A stretch of 64,000 nt of DNA from Diatrype stigma (GCA_022225965.2 JAKJXP020000013.1:310001-374000), one strand, 5' to 3'. Positions 24,489-36,219 are shown, counted from the first letter of the stretch. A program made the numbers and translations. Notes: generated by a model not told the origin, from the sequence alone.

Positions 24489-25404
24489 GATGGCGGCACC
24501 CCCTAACTACCGATAGCGCGGTCAGAACCCCGAAGCTTTCTTTCGGAAAGGGTCCTGGATGCTGCAATGGGTGGTGGTCAATAGCGAATGGTGAAGAATG
24601 TTGGTGTCTCGTAAGGAATGCGGCGGTACAAGCTTCGGGGCTATAGTGCGATGCACATCGGTACCTCGGCCTCGAGCACGTCTCAATCAGGCGAAGGCTC
24701 AATGGAACTCAAAGGGGGTGCAATGTTGGCGGAAAACCATTTGCTCAGGTCGATGAAGCTATGGATAATAGAAGAAAATAGGGTAAAAAGTATTGAAGAA
24801 AAAAGAAACACGCAGGTTCGAGCAATCCCCTTGTAGGCGGTGACACCTAAAGCGTGCAGCGTGCAGTGACAGCACATTCAATGGGTGGCTGGAAGCACTT
24901 TAGCTGCATGGCTGGGGGCGCTCTCCGTTGTTTTCACTGGTAGCCTGGCAGTGGTTCCGTGGGGTGACCGGGCAACCCACTGCCACCGGTCCGTCACCCG
25001 CCGATGCCCAGTGCTGGCGATGGATTGAGGTCCAGGGCAACCACCAGCTTGCAGAACTGCTAGATTGCAGGGGTGTCGGGGCTAGCCTCCTCTGCCCGCC
25101 TCTGCCCGCCTCTTCTGCCCCTGTCCTTCGCCCCCACGTGTACAATACAACTGTAACCTGTAATTAATGCAGGTGCCCTGCTCCTGCTGCCCTGCTGCCC
25201 TGTTGCTTCGGAGCTGTAGTCACTGTAGTTAGATGCCGAACCTGGAATGATCAAACCAAAAACCTCCCATTTCCAGCTCACATTCACAATCACATTCACA
25301 TACACCACGACAGACCACCGATATACCTTCGCTTCCAGAAGTGGCTGCAAACGATGTTTCCTTTGTATATACGCATTTTTGTTAGGCTCGTATAATATAA
25401 GCCT
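24489..25404. promoter_or_regulatory. Divergent promoter region, b561-like and Fmp32-like genes
   Basis: A 0.9-kb spacer between two start codons pointing outward. It contains GCCCGCCTCT repeats near 25090-25125 and short CA/CT-rich runs. No gene or named operator is visible. Confidence 0.5.
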
Positions 25405-26893
25405 ATGCTGTCAAGTTTAGCGACCATGTCCACGGCACGTTTGACCTTCTTATACCCTCATCTTTTCCGGAGTGCACGCCTTGCGGAGTCGGCAACGCAA
25501 ATCACCAACACCCGATGTCGCAAACCCTCCGGTCAACACAGACAATATGCCACCGCTTTCTCGCCTTCGCCTTCGACCAGGCACGCCGTTTTTGAGAGGC
25601 ATGGCAAAGCTGTCGAGCCCGCGCCCGCGACGTCCAAACCAACACCAGATGACTTGAAATTACCGCAACCAGATAAAAAGGCTCAGCCTCCCAAAGATCC
25701 CTGGGGTTCCAAGAATCCCAAGGTTTCCAAGACCCCACCTCAAGCACCGGCCCCCGGTATTGGGGGAAAGTTCGAAGCGAAGGAAGGCGGCCAAGACAAG
25801 ACTGCTACGAAAGAGACAGCTACGAGAGAAACGGGGAAGACGAATAATGCCCCCAATCAGCCGGAGAAGAAGGACGCGGAGTCCCCGTCTCCTCCCACAG
25901 AAGCGCCGGCTCAGGCTGGACGGCAGGCTAGCCAAGTCCTGCAAGCCGAGGAGCAGATGCGAACCAGCGGCCCCATGGAGGTGGTCTTGCACATGCCACC
26001 GCCGGGATCGGCGCACTCTCCTCACCTCTCCATGCCCCGATACATGCACCATTTCGATACGTATACGCTCGTGAAGCAGCTAGAGAAGGAGGGCTACACG
26101 AAAGAGCAGGCCATCACGCTCATGAAGGCTGTCCGGGTCATGCTGGGCCAGAACCTCGATGTTGCACAGGAAGGGCTAGTGAGCAAGAGGGACGTCGATA
26201 ACGTAGGCGGCATCCGAAAACAGCCCCTAGGTTTTCCTAGCTAATCACTCACACTCCCCTTTTCCCCCCTTGTAGGAAACCTACCTCTTCAATGCGGCCT
26301 GCTCCGAGCTGAGTGCCGAGGTGACGAACAACAGACGCATCGCCGATGAGAACACGCGCCAGCAGCGCACGCACCTGCAGCACGAGGTCGACATCCTGAA
26401 CCAACGGATGAGCCAGGACCTGCAGACCCTCAAGGACGACGTCAAGGGCATGTTCAACGACCGCAAGATGACGGTGCGGGAAGAGCAGCGGACGATGGAG
26501 AGCCAGGTCTGTCTTGCCCACCTCACCCTCACCCCTTTGAACCAAAACCAAATAGGCACGGAGCAGTGCTTGCTGACTGACTGAACCACCGTGTGCTTTT
26601 ATCTCGATTTCCAGATCCAACAAATAAACCTGAAGATCAGCGTTCTGCTGAACAGCGACGCTAAGTCGGACATCGAATCGCTCCGATGGATTCTCATCCG
26701 CCGGTCGGCGGTGGGCATTCTCTTCATGGCATTCATGACCCTGGCGACCCTCCGGTACGCGTCGTACGTCGGCCAGCGGCGGAAGCGGGAGGCCGAGGAG
26801 CAGGCCCGCCAGGCCGAAAGGCTCCGGTTGAACGGCGGGAAGGAGGACCACGCGCCCCCCGTCGACGCCGCCCGGATTTTGGCGGCAAACTGA
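25405..26893 (+). CDS. Mitochondrial DUF1640 protein, Fmp32/MCUR1 (CCDC90) family
   Basis: Exons 25405-26202, 26276-26506 and 26615-26893 give 435 residues. The N-terminus is basic and Ser/Ala-rich with RQYATAF near residue 47, as in a mitochondrial presequence; an in-frame ATG at 25426 is an alternative start. Residues about 65-210 are a Pro/Lys/Glu-rich linker. The DUF1640 region begins near 215 (FDTYTLVKQLEKEGYTKEQA), continues as a coiled coil through exon 2 (LQHEVDILNQRMSQDLQTL) and ends with one membrane span near residues 370-395. In yeast the family member Fmp32 supports cytochrome c oxidase assembly, and in animals MCUR1 affects the calcium uniporter. A role in inner-membrane assembly is inferred. 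It diverges from the b561-like gene. Confidence 0.88.
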
Positions 26894-27224
26894 ATTATTG
26901 ATGTTGTTATGATATGATATGATACCCATACATAGAATACATAGCCAGTAGGGATAGACTCAGACTTTTGGGTTCGTAGAAGCGAAGTGAAACTCGCTTC
27001 CACACTTATGCAATCCATTCCAGAATTATGTGACAAGAGGTGCCCCCTTTCCCCTTTAGTAATGCTTTATAAACGCAACTCAGCGAAACGCCGTTAAACG
27101 CCATGCCAATCGCAGACCGTTGTAGTCCGTCCAATACAAAAATGCATGACCCGCCCTTGTTCCCCGTCCAAATATATGCCCCGTCACCCGTCAGAAGGGG
27201 GAGAAAGCTAGCGATGACCTAACC
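26894..27224. other. Convergent intergenic region
   Basis: The short spacer between the stop codons of the Fmp32-like and Cwc21 genes should hold both 3' UTRs. Nothing else seen. Confidence 0.5.
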
Positions 27225-27903
27225 TCACAAATCATAATCGTCTCTTCTTCCCCTCCCTCTTCGCCCTTCTTCTTCTTCTTCCTCCTCCCTCTCTTCCTCT
27301 TCCCTGTTGGCTCCGGCCCCAGCTGACGACGCCACGGCCTCCCGCTCGAGCGCCTTCTTAAGCCGCTCCTCCTGGCGCTTCCAGTGGCCGCCCTCCTCAT
27401 AATCGCGGCTGATGCGGAGCGCGCTCCGCAGCCTCTCGCTCTCCCGGATCTTGGCGTCGGCCATCTCGTGCACCTGGTGCGGCTTCAGGCCTTTCTTGCT
27501 GGTCGTGCTCCCGGCCCCGCTGTTCATCTTGGCCAGGAGCTCCTTGCGCAGCGCGTCGCAGCGCGTGTCGATCTCGTCTTCGTCGACTCTGGGAGAATCG
27601 GACAGATTAGGCTAGGACAGATAGAGATAGAAGCGAAGGAAGGAAGGAAGAGAAAACTCACTCTTCGTCCTCCAGCTGGTCGCGCAGCTCGAACACCTTG
27701 ACCTCGACCTCGCGCTTGCGGTCGTGCTCGAGGATCTCGCGGTCGGGCTGGCGCTGGCGGTGGCGCAGGCTGTCGAGGTCCCGGCTGCTGGGCGGCGGGT
27801 AGGGGGCGGCGCGGTCGCGCGGCCGCATGTGCGCCAGGTTGCGCTGCACGTAGCCCGAGGTGCCGCTGCCGCGCGGCGTCGAGAGGCCTACGTTGTCGGA
27901 CAT
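27225..27903 (-). CDS. cwc21: Pre-mRNA-splicing factor Cwc21 (SRm300/SRRM2 N-terminal family)
   Basis: Exon 1 is 27903-27662 and exon 2 is 27588-27225, split by a 73-bp intron (GTGAGT...CAG), giving 201 residues. Cwc21 is a small spliceosome protein that binds Prp8 and Snu114 near the catalytic centre. The diagnostic N-terminus is present (MSDNVGLSTPRGSGTSGYVQ, RNLAHMRP). The conserved cwf21 helix spans the intron: REILEHDRKREVEVKVFELR, then VDEDEIDTRCDALRKEL and LKPHQVHEMADAK. The C-terminus is an acidic Glu run followed by RRGRGRRDDYDL. Length and domain order fit fungal Cwc21. It diverges from Cdc123 and converges on the Fmp32-like gene. Confidence 0.93.
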
Positions 27904-28537
27904 CTCTACGGTATCTCTCGTCTTTTCTTTTTGCGCTGTTGGTCTGCTTCTCTTCCTTATTATTGTCCAGCTAGTCCAATTCACTGGATGAGAGGTAGGT
28001 CAGACCGATGGTGCGTATGAATTACTAGTAAGTAGGTAATTAAGTAGGTATTGGCTAGTTTTGATATCGAATGGCTAGCAGCTGGTTGTTACCGCTGCAT
28101 GTGATGAAGATGGTGACTGTGGATGCACTGGATGCACTGGATGCACTGGATGCACTGGATGGCCCTGGGAAGGGAAGGTGGTGGACAGCGGCAAGATCTT
28201 TCCGATGGCAGCAGTCACCTACATACCTAGGTACACACATACATACATACATGTAGGTACAATACCTCCCAGACTTAGGTAGCTAAGTAGCTTCCACTAA
28301 CTTGGTGGGGGTTTGCCTCTTGAGTCAGAGCTGCCTTAAGACCCTGCATTTGCCCCTCCATTAGTTGGGTGAACTTCCATTACCTAACAATAACAACTGG
28401 GCAAGAGTCATCGAATATAAGCGTGCACTTGGAACAGCCGTAAAATAGGATATAGAAAAACTAAGACCTTGAAATCATTCAGGGGCTCCGTATAGCTGAA
28501 ATCTTGGTTGTTTGGCATATTTTAGAAACCTGGAACC
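27904..28537. promoter_or_regulatory. Divergent promoter region, Cwc21 and Cdc123
   Basis: A 0.6-kb spacer between two outward start codons. It holds TAGGTA/ACATACATAC low-complexity runs (about 28025-28060 and 28230-28280) and a 9-bp tandem repeat. No defined operator seen. Confidence 0.5.
28120..28160. repeat. Tandem 9-bp repeat TGGATGCAC
   Basis: About four and a half perfect copies of TGGATGCAC lie head to tail in the Cwc21/Cdc123 spacer. No coding role is likely. Confidence 0.9.
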
Positions 28538-30077
28538 ATGCCGGCTATAACTGAACCACCGCAACCCGCTTCGGGCCCAGCAGATGCTGCCGCCGCCATC
28601 CGGTTCCCGCCTGTCACAAGGGATCACATACTCCACTGCTCCTATGACTACTGGTTTCCCAAGTACGTTTTCTCTCCCCTTACCTACCCCCTGAACTATC
28701 TAGAAATGCGATGGGATATTAGATTGAACAGTCCTATGCAGATATCGCACATCATGCATCAAGTCGCGCATAATACCGCTGTCCCCGGAGTTCGTAGAGT
28801 ACATCCGGGAAGACGGCATCGTGCTGGCTGATGACGACGGCAACGCTGGGGAGGGAGACGGCGATGACGACGACGAAGAGTGGCAGATCGGGCCCACGGG
28901 AGCCCAGCCGCGGATCCCCAGCGGCCCGGGCTCGGACTCGGACTCGGACAGCGATGAGGACGACGATGATGAGCCGCCGAAGCTGCCGCCGAACCAGAGG
29001 TTCCCGGAGCTGCACCAGGCCATCAAGGACCGGATCGCCGAGCTCGGCGGCGCCGTGGCCCCGAAGCTCAACTGGTCGGCGCCCCAGGACGCCACGTGGA
29101 TCTCGCCGCACCAGAACACCATCAAGTGCACCAGCCCGAACGACGTCTACCTGCTGCTCAAGAGCTCCAACTTCATCACCCACGATCTGGAGCACGCCTT
29201 CGACGCATGCACGCCTACAGCAGCGCCTGCAGCAGTGTCGGCATCAGCATCGGTATCGCCACCTGCATCCTCCACCACTCCCACTCCCACCACCACCAAC
29301 CCTACTACTACTACCACCAGTAACAAAAGTACGCAACCGCCATTCCAGCCCGTGCTCGTGCTGCGGTCCTACTTCAACCCGCACACGGCGATGGAGTTCC
29401 GGTGCTTCGTCAAGCACCGCAACCTGGTGGCCATCTCGCAGCGCGACCTGCGGCACTTCGACTTCCTGCGGTCGCTGCGGGCTGACGTGGTGGCGCGCGC
29501 CGCCCAGCTCTTCAACCACCGCCTGCGCTTCACCTTCCCGGAGCGGTCCTTCGCCTTCGACGTCTACATCCCCGAGCGCGACGGCAGCCGCGAGGACGAC
29601 GACGCCGGGGGCGGCCGTGGTCCCCTCGGCCGCGCCCGCCTGATCGACATCAACCCCTGGGCGCCCCACACCGACAGCCTGCTGTTCGGCTGGCAGGAGC
29701 TGCTGGACATGGAGGTCCCCGGCCCTATCCTGGGCACGTCCAGCGATGATGGGCATGATGAGGAAGGTGGTGGTGCGGACGCCGACGGTAACGGTAACGG
29801 TGACGAGGACGAGGACGATGATGAGGAGGACTTCGTCCCCGAGCTGAGGCTGGTCGAGGAGGATGACCAGGCCGCCTTCAACTTCAGCTCGCCCCAGTAC
29901 TCGGCGCATAAGCTGCCCAAGGACGTCGTGGACGCGAGCCTGGCGGGCGAGGGCGGCATGCGCGAGTTCGCGCAGAAGTGGCGCGAGATGACCGAGTACA
30001 GGGCCAACGTCGCGAATTGGGAGACGGGCGGCGGCGGCGGCGGTGGTGGTGGTGGCAGTGGCAGAGCCCAGAATTAG
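28538..30077 (+). CDS. cdc123: Cdc123 (D123) translation initiation factor eIF2 assembly protein
   Basis: Exons 28538-28662 and 28742-30077 give 486 residues. Cdc123 is an ATP-grasp-like chaperone that binds the eIF2 gamma subunit and promotes eIF2 complex assembly. Seen: the conserved N-terminal HILHCSYDYWFPKYR across the intron, RIIPLSPEFVEYIREDGIVL, the ATP-grasp strands LNWSAPQDATWI, TSPNDVYLLLKSS, LRSYFNPHTAMEFRCFVKH, SQRDLRHFDFL, and the metal/nucleotide site RLIDINPWAPHTDSLLFGW. Oddities: an acidic insert near residue 75-95, a roughly 45-residue Ala/Ser/Pro/Thr insertion after HAFDA (about 29215-29345) not usual for the family, a second acidic insert near 29770-29850, and a C-terminal run of glycines. 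Confidence 0.93.
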
Positions 30078-30607
30078 TTAGCTAAGAGGTAGCTTCGCTG
30101 AACAAACAGCCAAGACCTATTGCGAGAACCAGAGTGCTTTTAATCTGCGCTACCTTCGCGGTCCTTCTCCTATCGAAACCGTCTCGGTCGAATAGTTGTC
30201 CTAGTTGTAGACAGAAAGGCTACGCTGTTCACCTTGTCTGATTGGACTTTGATATTTCAGGTCATGGACATCCTCTTGTCATGATCCGCGTACAAGTTCC
30301 ACACCAGCCCACTGCTATAGACGCTCCAAATTATATGACTTGAATCAGCATCTACTGCTCAGGGGCCTTCTGACTCACAAGCGGACGAAGACGATGTAGT
30401 CATCGACCCGGCAGAAAACAAATGCGGAACGAACCTCCTCCCCAATAATACGACGGCCGCATTGCAATTAGATGTAATCTTCAACTCTTCCCTGCAGCAG
30501 GACTGTTTGGATCATGGCTGGGCCGAGCCGAACGAATCTCTCCAGCTAGAAGAGCATGGTTCCTCGTTGCACATGGTGTGGCATTGTAGCAAACTGTCTG
30601 TCTGTCT

Positions 30608-30640
<33 letters not shown>

Positions 30641-31371
30641 AGGCTAAGCTGTGCTTGAGACGGTTCATGCCTCATACCTATACGACGTGTAACTCTGTGT
30701 AGAACCATTATAACCCATGATTATATACACTCGTGTATATTGACGTACATTAAGGCCAGAGGTCGAATGGATAGTTGGTGACTGTGGAGTTGGTCAGCCC
30801 CTCGGGGTTATTACCTAAGCCCAGAGAGTGGATGACAAGGCATATATTGTCATGATACAATTGGAGGCTTCTGCCATTGCAGCCGCTGTTGTGTTACCTT
30901 CTATTCCATCACCGAATATATTGGTCAGTCTGCCACCTTCTTGCATTAACACGTACGAAATGGGTACGCCGCCGTCCCGGCCCATCCCAAATGGGCTGTC
31001 ACACCGTATGCCCCTCTTTGGCCCTTACTGGTTACCTACTACTGAAGATGATCTCTTCCAAGTGGGACTGTCTGACTGCGCTTGGCTATATCGGTACATG
31101 GGCGGAAGAAACGATGTTGTTGCTGTATGGAGGCCGACCGACCCTGATTGGCTACTGTTATAAACGAAAGAACTAGGGGAGGGGGGCTGGATGAGGGGAA
31201 TGAAGTGGGTTTTATTATGCGTACAAGTCTTGATCCATTCTTTCTGGTTACGTGAGTTCGTCAGACGTGTTCATACCAAGAGACATGCACGACGTGTGAC
31301 CTTCTATCCACGTCCAACTTGCCAACCAAACTCTCAAGTTCTTCTCTTCGGTTCAACTATAACCTCCCGCC
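30078..31371. other. Intergenic with a long poly-C tract
   Basis: A 1.3-kb spacer with no convincing gene. Open frames near 30828-31176 lack any domain. The last few hundred bases before 31372 are the likely promoter and leader of the HET gene. Confidence 0.5.
30609..30640. repeat. Mononucleotide C tract, about 32 bases
   Basis: An uninterrupted run of C. The true length is doubtful because such runs are hard to sequence and assemble. Confidence 0.85.
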
Positions 31372-33390
31372 ATGGATAGTTCCTCAGAACCCCTAGATCT
31401 GACTCCACCAAACGCTCTCTGTGATGTTTGTAAATCCATATTTGCAGATAACTCATACGAGTGGTGGGATGCTTACTGGAAAGAATCGTACCCGGATGAT
31501 CGGGAGCGAGAAGATGCGATTGGGTCTATTTTTCGGCGTTATAGGCATTCTTATGGAAACTTTGCTAAACACCATCACCGATCTGAAGAAAGCTGGTTGT
31601 CCGCAAAAGAACATGGGTGTTGGATCTGTACACGACTCGAGACGTGGGACACAGAAGCCAAGGAGTTTCCATTAGTATATACGCTTGTTAGACCATGGAA
31701 CGACAAAACCCAAGACCTGAAATTCGAACTTTACTTCTATTGGCCACCTGTCTCCTTCACACTTGTACTTTCGCCTTCATCAAAAATAGATGAGTTGGCC
31801 AGGCATTCCCGATCGAGAAGGTACAACGGCCATGAGGATATCGCGGTGCTGGCCTGTAAGTGGCTATCACACTGCAACGCCAACCATCACCGGTGTTCAG
31901 TTTCTCGGTGCTGGAAGCCGTCAAGACTACTGGATGTTTCAAGAGACTATATCAAGTTGATCAATGGCTGTGACCTCCAGCGAGAAGATGATTATGCGAC
32001 GTTAAGTTACTGCTGGGGTAAAGAGCGGTTTATGGTACTCGATACGAACACCAAAACTCAGTTTGCTAAAGGTGTTCACATCGAGGAACTACCTCTGACT
32101 ATCCAACACGCTATCTTGACAGTTCGGAGACTAAAAATCAAGTATCTTTGGGTCGATTGTTACTGTATTATCCAAGGAGACGAACAGGAAGCCCGAGATG
32201 ACTGGGAAAAGGAATCACTCCTTATGGGAGAAGTTTATCGGAATGGTCTTATCAACATCGGTGCTGCGACTACCGATGGAGCAAATAAAGGGATATTTAC
32301 GCATATAGAACCATCTTCAGCGGGTCATGTTACTTTTCGATGGTCGCCCACTCTGGGAGCAGAACGTCAGTTATTTGAGATGAACAAACCCTACACAGGT
32401 CGACTTGAGCAAATCCAAGACTCTCTTCGCCATCTTGACAGGAGTTCACTTCTGAAAAGAGGCTGGGTTTTGCAGGAATGCGCAATGTCTCGTCGGATGT
32501 TGTCTTTTACGACGAAAGGCGTTATTTGGCAATGCTCGGAGTCAACTGCTAGCGAAGATGCCCCCGATGGTATTCTCGACCCATCGTACCTTGCTCTTTC
32601 TGTCCCAAGCGGCAGAATCCGAAATCCGTTCTGGGTTCTAACCCCAACTTGGGACAGAGCCGGTATATCGATAGACATCATCTTACAACAAGGGTGGCTC
32701 ACGGCTCTGGACCACTACATCCAAGCAAAATTGAGTTTTCCGGAGAAGGACATTTTTCGAGCCATTGAGGGCATCGGATGCGAGACTCAAAAGCTCAGTG
32801 GCGAGGCCTTTGCTCATGGTACACTTAGCAGCACTCTGCTGCCGTCTCTCTTGTGGAATGTGTACAACTTCGGAGGGTCTCAGGACACTTTTATTAGGGA
32901 TGAACCAAGCCGTGGGCCCAGCTGGCATTGGTCTTCATGGGACGATAGAAGGGACTTAGATTCGGCTCTTGGGTTTTATGAACACCGTAATACCCGGTTT
33001 CACCTACCGATGGCGTACCCCTTCATGTCTGACGACTGTAGTCCACTGGCCACAACGGGTTGCATAGATTTCTGGCCGGAACTTTTGGTAATTGGTCGGC
33101 CCTTGGCCCCTGATTTGCTCGATACAATGCGTACATATGCAGACATATGGCCCTACTTCCAGGAAGGAGATTGGTACTTGCCCCTAGAGATCACAGTAGC
33201 CAGACCGAGGTGGTATAAATCGACAGGACAACTAGTTGAGGATATCGAAGGCTTACATCTACGAAAGTTCCTGAATGGTACATTTCGACGCGTGGACAAG
33301 TGTGTTATCCGGCCCAGGCCAGATTTTGTTGCAGCGAACTTGCTACGCCAAGTGGTTGCTATCAAGCCGCAGCTAATAATTCTACGGTGA
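31372..33390 (+). CDS. HET-domain (heterokaryon incompatibility) protein
   Basis: A single-exon gene of 672 residues. HET-domain proteins trigger cell death after fusion of genetically different hyphae, and the domain is distantly related to TIR. The domain spans about residues 207-375 with its three blocks visible: YATLSYCWG, then LPLTIQHAILTVRRLKIKYLWVDCYCIIQ with DDWEKES, and the later GWVLQECAMSRRMLSF. The first 200 residues include a CDVCKSIF and GCWICTRLE Cys pattern commonly found ahead of HET domains. The C-terminal 300 residues have no named domain. No intron, signal peptide or partner gene is seen nearby. Whether it is a true incompatibility locus cannot be told from one allele. Confidence 0.93.
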   Translation: MDSSSEPLDLTPPNALCDVCKSIFADNSYEWWDAYWKESYPDDREREDAIGSIFRRYRHSYGNFAKHHHRSEESWLSAKEHGCWICTRLETWDTEAKEFPLVYTLVRPWNDKTQDLKFELYFYWPPVSFTLVLSPSSKIDELARHSRSRRYNGHEDIAVLACKWLSHCNANHHRCSVSRCWKPSRLLDVSRDYIKLINGCDLQREDDYATLSYCWGKERFMVLDTNTKTQFAKGVHIEELPLTIQHAILTVRRLKIKYLWVDCYCIIQGDEQEARDDWEKESLLMGEVYRNGLINIGAATTDGANKGIFTHIEPSSAGHVTFRWSPTLGAERQLFEMNKPYTGRLEQIQDSLRHLDRSSLLKRGWVLQECAMSRRMLSFTTKGVIWQCSESTASEDAPDGILDPSYLALSVPSGRIRNPFWVLTPTWDRAGISIDIILQQGWLTALDHYIQAKLSFPEKDIFRAIEGIGCETQKLSGEAFAHGTLSSTLLPSLLWNVYNFGGSQDTFIRDEPSRGPSWHWSSWDDRRDLDSALGFYEHRNTRFHLPMAYPFMSDDCSPLATTGCIDFWPELLVIGRPLAPDLLDTMRTYADIWPYFQEGDWYLPLEITVARPRWYKSTGQLVEDIEGLHLRKFLNGTFRRVDKCVIRPRPDFVAANLLRQVVAIKPQLIILR

Positions 33391-34489
33391 AGCTGGTAAT
33401 GAAAAGGCTGGACAACTCGAGATACACCGACTTCGAAATTCGCTTCGAATATGGTCAGATGCTAGCTAGCGAATAATTTTATATCATTGGTCTTAATTTT
33501 CCAGAGGAGTATCATATTACATGGGGATTAATGGATGAAAGACACATGGCCAAGAATAAGTTCTAATAGTACCTGTCCCGTGTTGGGTGTAATATTTGTT
33601 GTTTTGTGCTTTTTTGACATAGTGACAACACGAACTGCTTCTAAAAGACCTCGTCAAGACCATTATATCTATAGCATATAGAATAAATGCCATGGCTAAG
33701 TATCTCGTGAAAGATCCAGGAGCAGAAGTTATCAGTTCGGACGCACCATACATTAATTTATATTATGTTCGCTTTCATAAGGATAACGAACACCTAGGGT
33801 GTGGCTATTGCAAGTAATGCATAGTCGAGGATCCCATCTTTTGAATGCCACTCAGCCATTCCGTGACTGTCTGACAAAGACACCGGTTTTTCACCTTGGT
33901 ACAGTCCGTATGTTGCCTGCTGCAGCAGTACATCTTACAGTGAGGAGTTTCCACCTGGGAATTCTCACAGCTTATCAGAACTATTAACATAGGTATATAT
34001 ATTCCTAGTTACCCCTAAACGATTTATCCATTATAAAAGGCAACATTCATTGAGAGAGGCTGTGGTATTCGGAGATACCTGTGAATACCGTATACCTGCA
34101 TACCTACCTATATGTGCATAGTACACTTAGCTGAGCGGGTGCCTGCCAAGACGCGACCGGACGAACTAAACTAAGTACCTAAAAAGGGATTGGGTAGCAA
34201 CAACGTTGAAGTACAGGCTAAGTGATAAAGAAGTGGACCCTGTATGCTCCGTCCCACTCCGTCTGTCCCATGGATCCAATTCGATCTGTCGTCCGTCTCC
34301 TCCAACGCGCCAGCCATCCGAAGTCAACCAAGGCTGTGTGATAGGCAGTGCCACTTATCGATCGCATTGCATCGCATCGCATAACCTTAATACCTCGGCA
34401 TCATCGTGACATTGTAGTCACAGTTTGCACATTACTCTGCCAGCCAGTCTGCGTTCCATACCCAAGTATACATCGCGCCATACCTTCCA
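33391..34489. other. Intergenic, no gene seen
   Basis: A 1.1-kb spacer, AT-rich at its left. It carries TACCTA-type runs near 34085-34120 and a GCATC-type repeat near 34365-34385. It should contain the promoter of the next gene. Confidence 0.5.
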
Positions 34490-36219
34490 ATGGCTCCACC
34501 CGACGAAACAGTCGAACAGGCCTTGCGCAATGCTGTCTTCGATATCTTCAAGAATGATCCAGACAGTCTGACCGTGAACAAAGCGCGTCAACATGTCGTC
34601 GACGACTTGAAGCTCGAGGCTACCTATTTCAAGGACACGCCCCAATGGAAAGATCGCAGTAAAGACCTGATCAAAGAACTTGCTGTACGTACTCTACTCG
34701 CTAATCATGGAACCCCGCCGCCCCCGCGCCGCCGTCTCGCCTGTTACACGGAGCCATGTTACAGTCCACTAACACTTGTTCGTACCAACAGGACAAGTTG
34801 ATGTCCGGTGAGATAGAACCACCAGATGCAGACAAGACGAAAAAGAATGGAGCCAAGAGAAGATCAAGTAGCGAAGAGCCTTCCTCTTCACCTGCGCCGA
34901 AGCGCCAGAGAAAAGCTGCCAATGTCAAGAAACCTGCACCAAAGGCCAAAAAGCCTGCCCCCAAGAGGCCAGCTCCCAAAAAGGAGGAGACCGAGTCTGA
35001 ATTGAGCGAGCTGAGCGACATCTCAGACGAACCGAAAAAGAGGAAGACTACAAATAAAGCTGCAGCAAAGAAAGAAGACTCGGATTCCGAGCTAAGCGAC
35101 CTAGGCTCGTCGGAAGAGGAGCCGCCAAAAAAGAAGCCCGTAGCCAAGAAGGCATCGGCAGGGCGTAAGGCAAAGAAGGAGGACTCCGAATCGGAACTTA
35201 GCGACCTCGACGACTCAGAAGAAGAAAAGCCGAAGAAGAAAGCAAAAGCTGCACCGCGTCGCAAGTCCAAGAAGACGGTGGATTCTGAGGATGAAGAGGA
35301 AGTTAGTGACGTGGAAGATTCACCACAGGTACAAAAAAGGAAGCGTGCAACACCCGCGAAGAAGCAGAACGCGAAACAGTCCAAGGTCGAGTCTGAGAAC
35401 GAGGACGAACTTGTCAACGGGAAGGAGTCTGCCAATGAGGAAGCAAGCCCCAAGAAGGCTAGCAAAGTGACCCCCAGTCCAGAGAGCAAGGCCAGCAAGA
35501 ATGAAGAAAGCAAGAAAGGAGAGTCCGAGGATGAGAAAAAGCCCACTGGCGAGGACGAAGATGGCAAGCCGGCCGCAGCCGTTGATTCAGACTCGGACCT
35601 ATCTTCCGTGGTTATCGATGAGCCTCCGCCCAAGAAGAGAGGCCGCAAGTCCAAGGAAGACAAAGACAAAGGAAGGACCTCGGGTTCTAAGCCACGCGCG
35701 GCGGGGGCGGGGGCCGCCAAGACCGCCAACAAGGCGATGAGCGCAGACGAGGCCGAGATCAAGAAGCTGCAGGGCCAGCTGGTGAAGTGCGGGGTGCGAA
35801 AGATATGGGGCTTCGAGCTGAAGAAGTACGGGGACGACAGCCGGGCCAAGATCCGGCACCTCAAGGAGATGCTGACGGACATCGGCATGCGCGGGCGTTT
35901 CTCCGAAGCCCGTGCCCGAGAGATCAAGGAAGAGCGCGAGCTCCTGGCCGACCTCGAGGCCGTCAACGAGATGAACGACCTCTGGGGCACGGGCGGCGGC
36001 CGCGGACGTTCCTTGCGGGGCCGGAATTCGGAAGGAGCGAATAATAAGAAGAACAAGAACAAGGGAGGGTCTGACGAGGAGGAGGAAGAGGCCGATGGGG
36101 ACGATGATGGTGGCGAGAATGGGGACGACGAGGTCGACGGCAAGGGGACGGCCAAGTCCCGAGTCTCTAAGAGGATGGCGGATCTGGCATTCCTGGGAGA
36201 CGAGAGCGAGTCCGATTGA
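34490..36219 (+). CDS. Nuclear DEK_C / HIRIP3-like protein, probable histone chaperone or transcriptional regulator
   Basis: Exons 34490-34684 and 34792-36219 give 540 residues. The 107-bp intron has GTACGT, a CTAAC branch site and CAG. The N-terminal 65 residues resemble the DEK C-terminal fold (EQALRNAVFDIFKNDPDSLT, LEATYFKDTPQWKDRSKDLI). A long Lys/Glu/Ser region with at least three SELSDL-type units follows, each with casein kinase 2-like SxxE sites. The conserved C-terminal block at about residues 381-455 (LQGQLVKCGVRKIWGFELK, MLTDIGMRGRFSEARA) has the order seen at the end of HIRIP3, which binds H2A-H2B and HIRA. A Gly/Asp/Glu-rich tail ends in FLGDESESD. The nuclear and chaperone role is inferred from this layout; fungal relatives are usually named only as transcriptional regulators. 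Confidence 0.8.
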
